A program made the translations under genes and the position numbers. 11,885 nucleotides of DNA from Candidatus Gastranaerophilales bacterium (GTDB taxonomy: Bacteria > Cyanobacteriota > Vampirovibrionia > Gastranaerophilales > JAQUYY01), in contig JAQUYY010000036.1 of assembly GCA_028691575.1 (NCBI GenBank), positions 1 to 11,885 on the forward strand, given 5' to 3'. Positions 1-7,221 of the stretch are shown here, piece by piece. Numbering within the stretch: position 1 is the first letter of the stretch; each line of letters starts with the position of its first letter. Under the pieces are notes generated by a model that did no database searches, was not told the origin of the DNA, and saw only the letters and a program-made list of their open reading frames with translations.

Positions 1-1227
1 AGCGGCGACGACCACGGCGATAAAATAAAAGACGGCATTCCGGTATTTATCTATCCGGCTGCTATCCATAATAAGTTTCAGCAGCGCCACCGCCAGGAAT
101 ATCAACGGCGCGGCGATACTGTAGAAATGATTGGGCGCAGGATTCCAGATAAAATACACGAGCATTCCCTGAAAATAAATAAATAGAAAAACCGCCGTAT
201 ATTTCAACTCTCCTTTCACGTTCAAGAACCTGATTATCAAAAAATAGACCGCGCTGATCCAGAGGAATATCGCGGTCAGGATCTTTCTGCAGACAAGCGG
301 TCCTGATATCCCTGCCATATAGTATTTCGACAAAGGATTATTAGCAGTCTGCATCCGGAAAACCAGAAGAAAAGCCAGGAACAGCGTCAGGGAAAGAACA
401 GCGAATACCCATGCTTTACGCGAACCGGCTTCGAGAAAACTTTTGACCGTTAGAGTAATTATCAAAGCGATAACCGCGAACAGGCCGAATTCCTTATTAT
501 TCAATACGTTAATAAGAGAAAAAACGGCCGTTAACAAAAGCGGCAGCGGCCTTCCGGATCTCAGGAACATCCACAGGAATACGAGAATCACCGGCAAAAA
601 TAATTGCCTGACCGGATTAAAACCGGGAGCGAGATTAATGCTGGTATAGGACAGCTTCAGCAGCATCAGCGCAGAGAATAAAGCCACCAGGAATACATAT
701 TTAAAATCCCTGAAAATATACAGCGCAGCGAGAAATACGATCAGGTAGTAAAATGGGAAAAAGGAATACAAAACGCGCAGATATCCGTCCAAAGTCACAC
801 CCCCGCTCATTCTAAGGACCGCGGAGAGCATGACCGTGGTAAGCATCCCGTATTGCTGGCTGACCTCATCAATACGCCTGCCGCCGGAAAACTGGTTAAC
901 CGCGGATAAAAGCGCGAAATGATGATGCATAAACCAGCCGCACTGTGTCTGGCAGGACAACTCATGGCTGTTCTTCAGGAAAAATTCCTCTTCCGCCCCC
1001 GACAGGTCCTCTCCCGAGTTTGCCATGCCCATGATCCGCTGGTTGCCGGTATAAACCCCGCCGAGCAGAGTTTCCTCCGGGATATTGACATAATCGTTAA
1101 AGACCACGTTCCTGCCGGAAATGAACGGAAAGAACAAAAGGCATATTTGGATAAAAATAGCCGCGGTAAGCGCCGGGAACAGATAGGCCGATACCGGAAA
1201 ACCGCTTTTTTTATCGAGACCCGTCAT
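1..1227 (-). CDS. GT-C-type polytopic glycosyltransferase, C-terminus cut off by window edge
   Basis: I translated this frame by hand: 409 codons run open from ATG at 1227 to base 1, so the C-terminus lies outside the window. The start is supported by AAGGGG six bases upstream. Residues 1-10 are a basic cytoplasmic tail and 13-36 the first membrane helix. A long extracytoplasmic loop follows, with N44-D45, the triple histidine H101-H103 and SQQYG at 123-127. Further motifs are FNPVRQLFLP (203-212), NKEFG (244-248) and NPAPNHFY (362-369), alternating with about nine more helices. The His-cluster/SQYG pattern is one I know from bacterial integral-membrane (GT-C fold) glycosyltransferases, which usually move a sugar from a polyprenyl-phosphate donor outside the cytoplasmic membrane. 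The gene overlaps the preceding lectin-domain gene by 17 bases and matches the second half of the protein at 4570-7221. Donor and acceptor cannot be read from the sequence. Confidence 0.75.
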   Translation of the reverse strand, partial: MTGLDKKSGFPVSAYLFPALTAAIFIQICLLFFPFISGRNVVFNDYVNIPEETLLGGVYTGNQRIMGMANSGEDLSGAEEEFFLKNSHELSCQTQCGWFMHHHFALLSAVNQFSGGRRIDEVSQQYGMLTTVMLSAVLRMSGGVTLDGYLRVLYSFFPFYYLIVFLAALYIFRDFKYVFLVALFSALMLLKLSYTSINLAPGFNPVRQLFLPVILVFLWMFLRSGRPLPLLLTAVFSLINVLNNKEFGLFAVIALIITLTVKSFLEAGSRKAWVFAVLSLTLFLAFLLVFRMQTANNPLSKYYMAGISGPLVCRKILTAIFLWISAVYFLIIRFLNVKGELKYTAVFLFIYFQGMLVYFIWNPAPNHFYSIAAPLIFLAVALLKLIMDSSRIDKYRNAVFYFIAVVVAA

Positions 1228-2482
1228 TATTTCCCCTTTTTTTCGCCGGATGGCCCCGCAGAACAATAAAAAACGGCGCCAGAAAGAAAATAAGCCACAA
1301 TACCGGCTGAATAACATTGAAATACGGACAAAGCGCGCCTTTGTTCCGCTGCAACACGAATAAATTCATTACCATTATGCCGGCAAGATATAAAACAGGT
1401 TTACCCCGAAAAGAAGAAAAGAACAAACTGAATTTCTTCCCGATCTTTCCGTTGTTGCCGTATTGACACCACAGGCATAACGCGTAATAAACGAATAATA
1501 ATCCCGCCGCGGCCGCGTATGTTATTAAATCCCTGTTCTTCCCGGGCACTACCAGTGAAACGACCCACTCGTTGAAAATTATACTGTTTTTAGCCGTGAA
1601 TAACGACAGCATATCCGTTATAAAATGGATCAGCGGAAGCATTCCCAGGCTGAAGATGAAAAAATGCAGCAATAACATATTATTCCGCAGCGCTTCCAGC
1701 GAAGCCTTAATGAACGCGGCGGCTGGCCGGAATATCAATCCTCGCAGATCGGCACCTTTATAAAGAAAATAACTTACGGCCGCCGCGATCAATAGTAGAA
1801 TAGCTATCTTAAAGCTGTAATCCTTCAATTTGCCGGTAAATTCAGCAGCGGGGGAAACCTCCGTTTCAACGATGAAATCAGATATCCTCCCGTCAAAGCC
1901 GCGCGTCCGGCTGAATCCCGAACCGATAACGACGTCGGAAAGTTTATAGCGTGCACCGGGCACGCATTCATTGACGACCAGCCGTTTATTCAGGAATACC
2001 TGCAGATTATCGAACCTGTCGATGCGCATTTCAAGCTGATATACCTTGTTCAGCCGGAGCATCCTGGTTATGTATATCCCCTTGGGCCCATCCGGCCCGG
2101 CAATGATCAAAGCCAGCGCCGCAGGAGCGGACATCTCCATCCTGATCCCGGAATTGACCGGGTCGGTCTGAAAAAGATTGTCGAACTGGCGGAATTGGTA
2201 AACCTTAAAAGAAAACGCGATCCTTAACCCGTTCTGCCGGGAATCACTGGTCAAGCGGACAGTTTTTATCTGTCTTTCCTGGGCCTCAACCGACCGGCTG
2301 TCGAATACAGCAAGAGAATGACTTTCTTTCACTGCGCCGCTAACCGGCAAAAAATAAAGCAAAATACCGGATACTGCCCAGCATATCAAAGATATCCCGG
2401 CAGAAAACAGAAAAAAACGACCGATGAATTTCGCCGCCCTGCGGGCATCCAACGTTAAATAAATATCAGCCACTGCTGTCAA
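1211..2482 (-). CDS. membrane-anchored LamG-like protein with 4-helix C-terminal bundle, no catalytic core
   Basis: 423 residues from a TTG start. The reading frame extends upstream to base 2521 without an ATG, so the start is the least certain point; GTG at 2473 is an alternative. One helix (about 22-45) leads to a LamG/concanavalin-like beta-sandwich (about 55-208) with the hallmarks seen in two other proteins here: DNLFQT (101-106), SGIRMEM (111-117) and YKLSDVVIGSGF followed by FDGRISDF (196-203). A second helix (223-241), a basic cytoplasmic loop and four more helices (about 269-290, 318-338, 362-377, 390-408) end in a basic tail. This is colinear with residues 1-380 of the protein at 4570-7221, which continues into a glycosyltransferase core. 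Here that core is the next, overlapping gene. The pair may form one two-subunit enzyme, or be a single gene split by a frameshift. The lectin domain is predicted to be outside the membrane and could bind glycan. Confidence 0.8.
   Translation of the reverse strand: MTAVADIYLTLDARRAAKFIGRFFLFSAGISLICWAVSGILLYFLPVSGAVKESHSLAVFDSRSVEAQERQIKTVRLTSDSRQNGLRIAFSFKVYQFRQFDNLFQTDPVNSGIRMEMSAPAALALIIAGPDGPKGIYITRMLRLNKVYQLEMRIDRFDNLQVFLNKRLVVNECVPGARYKLSDVVIGSGFSRTRGFDGRISDFIVETEVSPAAEFTGKLKDYSFKIAILLLIAAAVSYFLYKGADLRGLIFRPAAAFIKASLEALRNNMLLLHFFIFSLGMLPLIHFITDMLSLFTAKNSIIFNEWVVSLVVPGKNRDLITYAAAAGLLFVYYALCLWCQYGNNGKIGKKFSLFFSSFRGKPVLYLAGIMVMNLFVLQRNKGALCPYFNVIQPVLWLIFFLAPFFIVLRGHPAKKRGNNDGSR
1233..1243 (-). 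other. A7G4 homopolymer run at the junction of two overlapping genes
   Basis: On the coding strand seven A (1243-1237) are followed by four G (1236-1233), just before the ATG at 1227. The AAGGGG serves as ribosome binding site for the downstream gene. Removing a single A would fuse the reading frame of the gene at 1211-2482 to the gene at 1-1227. The run could therefore be a real mutation site, a place of transcriptional slippage, a sequencing or assembly indel, or simply a Shine-Dalgarno site. The sequence alone does not decide between these. Confidence 0.6.
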
Positions 2483-2564
2483 CTTTCTCGGTAACGGGAT
2501 CCCTGCGGAAACCGGTAGAGATCATTAGGAACAATATCAAAAGCATTATCAAATGACTCGGCAT
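2466..2564 (-). pseudogene. 32-codon hydrophobic frame, possible 3' stump of a displaced membrane-protein gene
   Basis: An ATG six bases after the stop codon of the AT-rich gene opens a 32-codon frame that ends in TGA, overlapping the TTG start of the next gene by 17 bases. Residues 4-17 are almost purely Leu/Ile/Met/Phe, enough for most of one membrane helix. They are followed by a charged tail (GFRRDPVTEKVDSSG). I see no good Shine-Dalgarno site for it. It reads like the last helix and tail of a longer membrane protein whose front was lost when the AT-rich segment arrived. It could also be a genuine small membrane peptide or leader, or chance. Its 17-base overlap with the next gene matches the overlaps between the intact paralogues here, which favours the stump reading slightly. 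Confidence 0.35.
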
Positions 2565-4778
2565 TAAAAATTATTTCAAGCGTTTACGTTGTTGATATAT
2601 AAGTTCTTTCATACAATCAGTATTGCATGGGACTTTTATAAGTCTATCGACAACATAAACCCCAATTTGATCTATCGAAATCTTCCCCTTTTTTGTTTTA
2701 ATCTCATAGACATCCCACATTTTATTAGATTCATTTAAAAATGGTTGCCAATTATCGGTTAAATAATAAAAAGGCCCACAGGTTGTTAATGCAAATAACT
2801 CTTGTCGTGGCTCATCAGAGACAAACAACGCATTGTCAAAATTAGCTACTGGGCAACCACCTTTCATATATCCACATCTTGAAGAATGAATAAATGTCTT
2901 ATTACCGCAGGAAAACTGAAACAATATAAAAATGTTCAGCAATATAAGAATAAGAACCTTCAAATAATCGTTACAAAAACCTCGTAATAAAAAGACCAGG
3001 GAAACGACCAGAAGAATCCCGGGAAAGATCAACGTAATAAAAATTCCAGTGGTGCGAAAATAAATATAGTCACTTATAGGTTTACCGATTGATAGATTAA
3101 ATAAAACCACTAAAAGCATTAGAAAACTTAAGATGACAGGAACACACTCGAAACAACAAAATTCCAATAGATTACGAGAATTTCGCGAATGAATAAAAAA
3201 AACGGTTACAATTACCAAGAAAATTAGAGTTGCAATAGAGATGGCGGGGAAAATCCCATAAGATAACGGTTGGAACCCGGAACCTATATCTGAAAATTTT
3301 AACTTTGCGCCAAATCCTATCAAAGTCATAACTGATGGCAAACCAAGATGAAGAGCTCCCCCAGAATTAAAACTTAGCAATCTGCTTTTTAGTTGCCAGA
3401 ATAACCGGCTATCAATAAAAACCACACAAGATATAATAATAAAAGCACCTATCAATGGCCAAACGAATTCTAAATCTTTCGTAACTTTCCTGCGTATTTG
3501 TAAATTTGTTAAAAGTTTAACAACATGAATTAATGTTGGAATAAACATGATGGAGACAACAAACAATAATGCATCCGGATAAGAAAAATATATTGACATT
3601 ATGCATATAAAAAAACCAAAGAAATGATTAGACCGTTTTGAAGAGATAACTTTATTCACTTCGTCATCCTTCAATAATAAACTACTATAAAGCAATAAAA
3701 TGGTGGCAATTATTAGCTTGCTATAGATCTGCGGGACTGCTCCTTCCAAAAATTCAATTTTTGATAAAGGCATAAAGAAAATAAGACAGAACGTAAATAT
3801 TCTGAATAAACCGGATTTTAACACTATAGATTCTCTAAACTTGAATTTATCGTATAAAACTCTAAAGTGCTCATAAATAATTCCTGCTAATGACCAAAGA
3901 CACACAAATGAAAACGAAAAGAATAAATTAAAAAAATCGACTTCGAAAGGTATAAACTTTTTGATAACAACTAACGTCGAGGCTATCCCGATTCTTCCAG
4001 AACCGATAATTTGATCCGCCGCAAAGCGCAATTGTGAATCTGGGATATTCCAAACATCATTAAGCAACGGGGGTTTAATCCATCGTGGCTCAGTTAACCC
4101 GGTATATCCATAAAATTCATACAACATTTTACTATATGAATACGCTTTATTCATAAAACCATAAGCACAAGCTGAACCATATGGATCCGGATTCCTGTGA
4201 AAATAAAAGGATATTTCTTGTCCTCCAAAAATAATAAATTTATAACAAAGAATACCGATAAAAAAGATTATGAGATCTATTGATAAGAGTTTCTGCCAAT
4301 AATTTTTCTTACAAACCACAAAACAAATACAAGAAAGATTAACAACAAAAAAGATTTGGCTGGGTATTGAAAGTAAAAATCCCACAGATGTAACTATTGA
4401 CATTAAACAAACTCCGACCGTTGTATAGCCAATCAGACTATTTAATATTCTTATTGGGAATATTCTTAAAGAACAATATCCAAGTGCACTCGTTATAAAT
4501 ATTATTAAGAAAAGCACTAAAATTTCCTTTAGAATTATATCCATTATGTATCACTTTCTTATAAAACCGTTATTTATGCACTATTTCTTCAACTAAAGAG
4601 CTTTCTCCCCCAAAAATAAATAGGAGATTATCTTTCTTCACCGTTTTACTAAATCTAAGTTTTGGCAATATATCTTCAACGGATTGCATGATTTCTATTG
4701 AAGATGTAAAATCAACGACTAAATAATAACCATTATTGAGAAGTCCTTGTAAGTAAGAAATCAAGTCTTTTTTTATAG
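2565..4778. other. AT-rich island, probably acquired by recombination
   Basis: Composition changes sharply at both ends. On the right the change falls inside a gene, near 4778: line 4561-4620 counts 18 G+C of 60, line 4801-4860 counts 27 of 60. On the left it falls near 2565, although the stretch up to about 2521 is also AT-leaning because of Leu/Ile codons. The island carries the whole gene at 2571-4544 and the last ~70 codons of the gene at 4570-7221. I found no transposase, integrase, terminal inverted repeat or flanking direct repeat, so homologous or illegitimate recombination between polysaccharide loci fits better than insertion of a mobile element. Confidence 0.65.
2571..4544 (-). CDS. 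polytopic membrane protein of unknown function, AT-rich, probably acquired
   Basis: 657 residues, ATG start with an AAGAAAGTGA site just upstream. I do not recognise the family with certainty. About a dozen hydrophobic helices cover residues 1-545. The first large extracytoplasmic loop (about 108-190) contains HRNPDPYG (116-123) and RFAADQIIGSGRIG (173-186), in the place where GT-C enzymes carry their active-site loop. The last ~110 residues (545-657) are soluble and contain seven cysteines, including CGYMKGGC (557-564) and CNTDC (640-644), so disulfides are possible if this tail is extracytoplasmic. The plan (many helices plus a soluble C-terminal domain) is like that of glycosyltransferases or polymerases of surface polysaccharide loci, but no diagnostic motif is seen. 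There is no LamG domain, unlike its neighbours. The DNA is strikingly AT-rich (line 3601-3660 counts 16 G+C of 60) with many AT-rich codons, indicating a different origin. Confidence 0.8.
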   Translation of the reverse strand: MDIILKEILVLFLIIFITSALGYCSLRIFPIRILNSLIGYTTVGVCLMSIVTSVGFLLSIPSQIFFVVNLSCICFVVCKKNYWQKLLSIDLIIFFIGILCYKFIIFGGQEISFYFHRNPDPYGSACAYGFMNKAYSYSKMLYEFYGYTGLTEPRWIKPPLLNDVWNIPDSQLRFAADQIIGSGRIGIASTLVVIKKFIPFEVDFFNLFFSFSFVCLWSLAGIIYEHFRVLYDKFKFRESIVLKSGLFRIFTFCLIFFMPLSKIEFLEGAVPQIYSKLIIATILLLYSSLLLKDDEVNKVISSKRSNHFFGFFICIMSIYFSYPDALLFVVSIMFIPTLIHVVKLLTNLQIRRKVTKDLEFVWPLIGAFIIISCVVFIDSRLFWQLKSRLLSFNSGGALHLGLPSVMTLIGFGAKLKFSDIGSGFQPLSYGIFPAISIATLIFLVIVTVFFIHSRNSRNLLEFCCFECVPVILSFLMLLVVLFNLSIGKPISDYIYFRTTGIFITLIFPGILLVVSLVFLLRGFCNDYLKVLILILLNIFILFQFSCGNKTFIHSSRCGYMKGGCPVANFDNALFVSDEPRQELFALTTCGPFYYLTDNWQPFLNESNKMWDVYEIKTKKGKISIDQIGVYVVDRLIKVPCNTDCMKELIYQQRKRLK

Positions 4779-7221
4779 TCCAGGTGGGATACGGGCAGAA
4801 ATACCCCTGCGGAGTGTACCCGCCGTAATAATAATAGTAGGTATCGTTACTGCTCAGAAAATAAACTTTACGGCTGTTACCGGTTGCTTCTTTGACCGTT
4901 TCGATATCCACCCGCACCGGTAAGGGGTAAACGAACCTGCCCTCTGTCAAATTACGGAATTGCCCAATGATCTTCGCTACGGAAAAAGAGGAGTAATAAA
5001 ACGCCGTCAGCGCCAAGAAAACTACCGGCAAAAACGAAACGATCAGCCTTTTGACGTTCCGCCTGAACGGACCGCCTGTATCCGGTAAAATACGTCCTAT
5101 TAAATCAAAAAAGAAAAACAGCAGGAATATATATATCCCGGACAAGGTCATAATGTTGAATTCGTGGCTGCGGCCGAGGAAATAAAGCGAATTCCCGACA
5201 GCCAGCAGCACCAGAAATAAACCGGCGTTAAAATAATTCTCCGGTAATTCCCTGCGGCGGGCCAGCAATACTGCCGCGGATAAACTCAACAATACCGGGA
5301 TATACCAGAAAAAGGATCTCCCGGCAACTCTCAGGAAACCAAGCCCCAACGATTGATACATTACCGCCGAACGCGGCACAAGGCCGTTAAACAATAAGCC
5401 GCCGGCAAAAATGAAAAGCATGATAACGGACAGGTTGGTTTTGTTCCGATGCAGATGCTTCAGGCAAATCTTTTTCAGCGCCGACAAGGTAAACGTGTTT
5501 TCCCTGATCGCCCGCGTTAAATCTATAGCGAAAAGAATCGAAACGAATTGCAGGTAAACAACCAGATAGATCGTCCCGAAATTGCGGTGAAACAACAACA
5601 GCAGCCCGAGTGCGGCCCCCACAGTTATGTTATATATCCCCTTAAAATAAACGCAAGCCAGAATGACAAGCCATAGATCAAGCCTTAACGGCGTAGCCTG
5701 TAATATCGAGACCGGCTCTTCATGCAGAGCGTAATGCCTGGCGATGATCAATGCGAAGAGAAGAAAAACCGGGAGCTTCTTATCCTTGAATACCTGTTGC
5801 GAAAACAGGAATATCCCGATAAAGAATGCGTATATTCCGGCCTGCCCCGCCACCTGCAGAAAATTCACTGGAATATTAAGTTTCATCAGGCCGGCGGCCA
5901 GCAACGAAAGCAGCAGGTCATATTGAAAGAAAATTTCCGGCAGTCTGAAACCGTGCAGTAATCTTAATGCCGGGGCGATAATATAAGAATAATCGCCGGC
6001 GGCAACCGGGGCCGTCGCGATAAAACAGACCGGTAAACACAAGGCCGCGGCCAGAAAACCGGCCAATACGGGATGCTTACTGTTCACCCGCCACAGTAAA
6101 AACGCGGCCGCCAGCACGCTTAAAACAAAAACGCTTACCGTGACCGGGTTCTGATGCACGAGCGCTCCCGGAGGATGAAAGCCTATGCCGGCAAAATAAG
6201 CGCAGGAACAAACTGACAGAACAACCAAGGCCGCGAAAGAAAAAAACTTCCTTTTAAACAGAACGGCCGCCTTATCCAGCCCTGCTGTCAGAAAAATACC
6301 GGCAAGCAGCGCCGGATAGAGAACAAAAGACTCGATCCCGTCGGGGGCGCTGTATCTGGCGGTTGAAACCAGGTCACTCTGCGGGATGCCGGACCTAGAG
6401 GCCCAGATCAACGCCGAAAAATAATAAAATAGATAATAGATCAAGTAAGATACGGACGCGGATACCAGCAAAGTCCTGAAAAGCCCCATTCGCAAGAACA
6501 GGTTTCCGTCATTGCGGGAGGTGCTCTGCCCTGCCGCCGTCACAAAGAACATATAGCAAAAGAACAAAAACGAGAGTAATTTCAGGATAAATACACCGGC
6601 AGCGATCCCGGCGACCCTGCGGTAAAAAGTGTACTCAATAGAGAAATCGCGGATCTCCCCCTGGAAATTCCTTGATTTACTGCAGCCGGTGCCTATCGCG
6701 ATATCGGATATCTTGTAATCGATAGTTCCTTCGCGCCTGTTAAGCACCGGAAGGCCGTTAACGGAAACGCTGATCCTTTTATTCTTGTGGATCTTCAAAG
6801 CCACGGAATACCAACGCCCGGTTTTTACGCGGCCGCGCAACAAATACTCGGATAAACTTCCGTCCTCACTACTGATGTACAAAAACAGATTGCCCCTTCT
6901 TCCCGTTTCGGAATAAAGTTCCATACGCACACCCTGCTCCCCCGGGGCGGTCTGGAAGACGTTATCGTAAAACAGATCCGCCGGCTTCATACGGAAAGCC
7001 AGCGTCAATTCCTTGACGGTTTGGTCGCCTGAATAGGTCTCCGGGAATTCTTTTATCCCCAATAACGCTTTATCCGCCGAAGCGCTGTCGAAATGAATAT
7101 TCCGGTGAGAAACGCTATAAAGCCTCCTGTAGGCGAGATTGTCCGCGAAGAAAAACGAATACGCCAGTAAAACAGCGCTTAATAGACACAACATCAAGCC
7201 GGTCTTATTCTTTATCAGCAT
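4570..7221 (-). CDS. LamG-like domain / GT-C glycosyltransferase fusion protein with foreign 3' end
   Basis: 883 residues, ATG start; only a distant AAAGGG lies upstream, so translation is probably coupled to the preceding gene, whose stop it overlaps by 17 bases. Order: helix 1 (9-27), LamG-like beta-sandwich (about 40-198, with AFRMKP, NVFQTAPG, SDIAIGTGCS and FQGEIRDFSIEY), helix 2 (206-228), a four-helix bundle (about 248-377), then a GT-C-type core from helix 7 (385-405). The core has AAGDYSY (407-413) and FFQYD (431-435) in its first outer loop, TPLRLDLW (510-517), LLFHRNFG (542-549) and LGRSHEFNI (682-690). A soluble C-terminal domain (about 760-883) includes five tyrosines in a row (795-799). 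The positive-inside rule puts the lectin domain and the active-site loop on the same outer face. The last ~70 residues are encoded by AT-rich DNA continuous with the next gene. Probable role: transfer of a lipid-linked sugar to a surface glycan; substrate unknown. Confidence 0.8.
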   Translation of the reverse strand: MLIKNKTGLMLCLLSAVLLAYSFFFADNLAYRRLYSVSHRNIHFDSASADKALLGIKEFPETYSGDQTVKELTLAFRMKPADLFYDNVFQTAPGEQGVRMELYSETGRRGNLFLYISSEDGSLSEYLLRGRVKTGRWYSVALKIHKNKRISVSVNGLPVLNRREGTIDYKISDIAIGTGCSKSRNFQGEIRDFSIEYTFYRRVAGIAAGVFILKLLSFLFFCYMFFVTAAGQSTSRNDGNLFLRMGLFRTLLVSASVSYLIYYLFYYFSALIWASRSGIPQSDLVSTARYSAPDGIESFVLYPALLAGIFLTAGLDKAAVLFKRKFFSFAALVVLSVCSCAYFAGIGFHPPGALVHQNPVTVSVFVLSVLAAAFLLWRVNSKHPVLAGFLAAALCLPVCFIATAPVAAGDYSYIIAPALRLLHGFRLPEIFFQYDLLLSLLAAGLMKLNIPVNFLQVAGQAGIYAFFIGIFLFSQQVFKDKKLPVFLLFALIIARHYALHEEPVSILQATPLRLDLWLVILACVYFKGIYNITVGAALGLLLLFHRNFGTIYLVVYLQFVSILFAIDLTRAIRENTFTLSALKKICLKHLHRNKTNLSVIMLFIFAGGLLFNGLVPRSAVMYQSLGLGFLRVAGRSFFWYIPVLLSLSAAVLLARRRELPENYFNAGLFLVLLAVGNSLYFLGRSHEFNIMTLSGIYIFLLFFFFDLIGRILPDTGGPFRRNVKRLIVSFLPVVFLALTAFYYSSFSVAKIIGQFRNLTEGRFVYPLPVRVDIETVKEATGNSRKVYFLSSNDTYYYYYGGYTPQGYFCPYPTWTIKKDLISYLQGLLNNGYYLVVDFTSSIEIMQSVEDILPKLRFSKTVKKDNLLFIFGGESSLVEEIVHK

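Noticed and set aside
1211..1250. Programmed ribosomal frameshift at the A7 run
   Set aside because: Joining the two frames needs a +1 shift, and no classical -1 heptamer in the right phase, stop-codon stall or clear stem-loop is evident. Kept only as a possible slippage or indel site.
443..1269. Plus-strand open frames at 443-649 and 919-1269
   Set aside because: They lie antisense to the long GT-C frame at 1-1227, are rich in Arg/Lys/Pro and chance-like, have no membrane or domain pattern, and no good ribosome binding sites.
2565..4778. AT-rich island as an insertion sequence or transposon
   Set aside because: There is no transposase-like protein, no terminal inverted repeats and no target duplication visible; the gene inside is a polytopic membrane protein.
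4820..4840. Short TAA/TAG triplet repeat on the plus strand
   Set aside because: It is the reverse of five tyrosine codons in the C-terminal domain of the 883-residue protein; too short and impure to be called a microsatellite.
5722..5961. Two overlapping plus-strand frames inside the 883-residue gene
   Set aside because: They lie opposite a clearly coding, hydrophobic stretch with no recognisable protein features; they are shadows.
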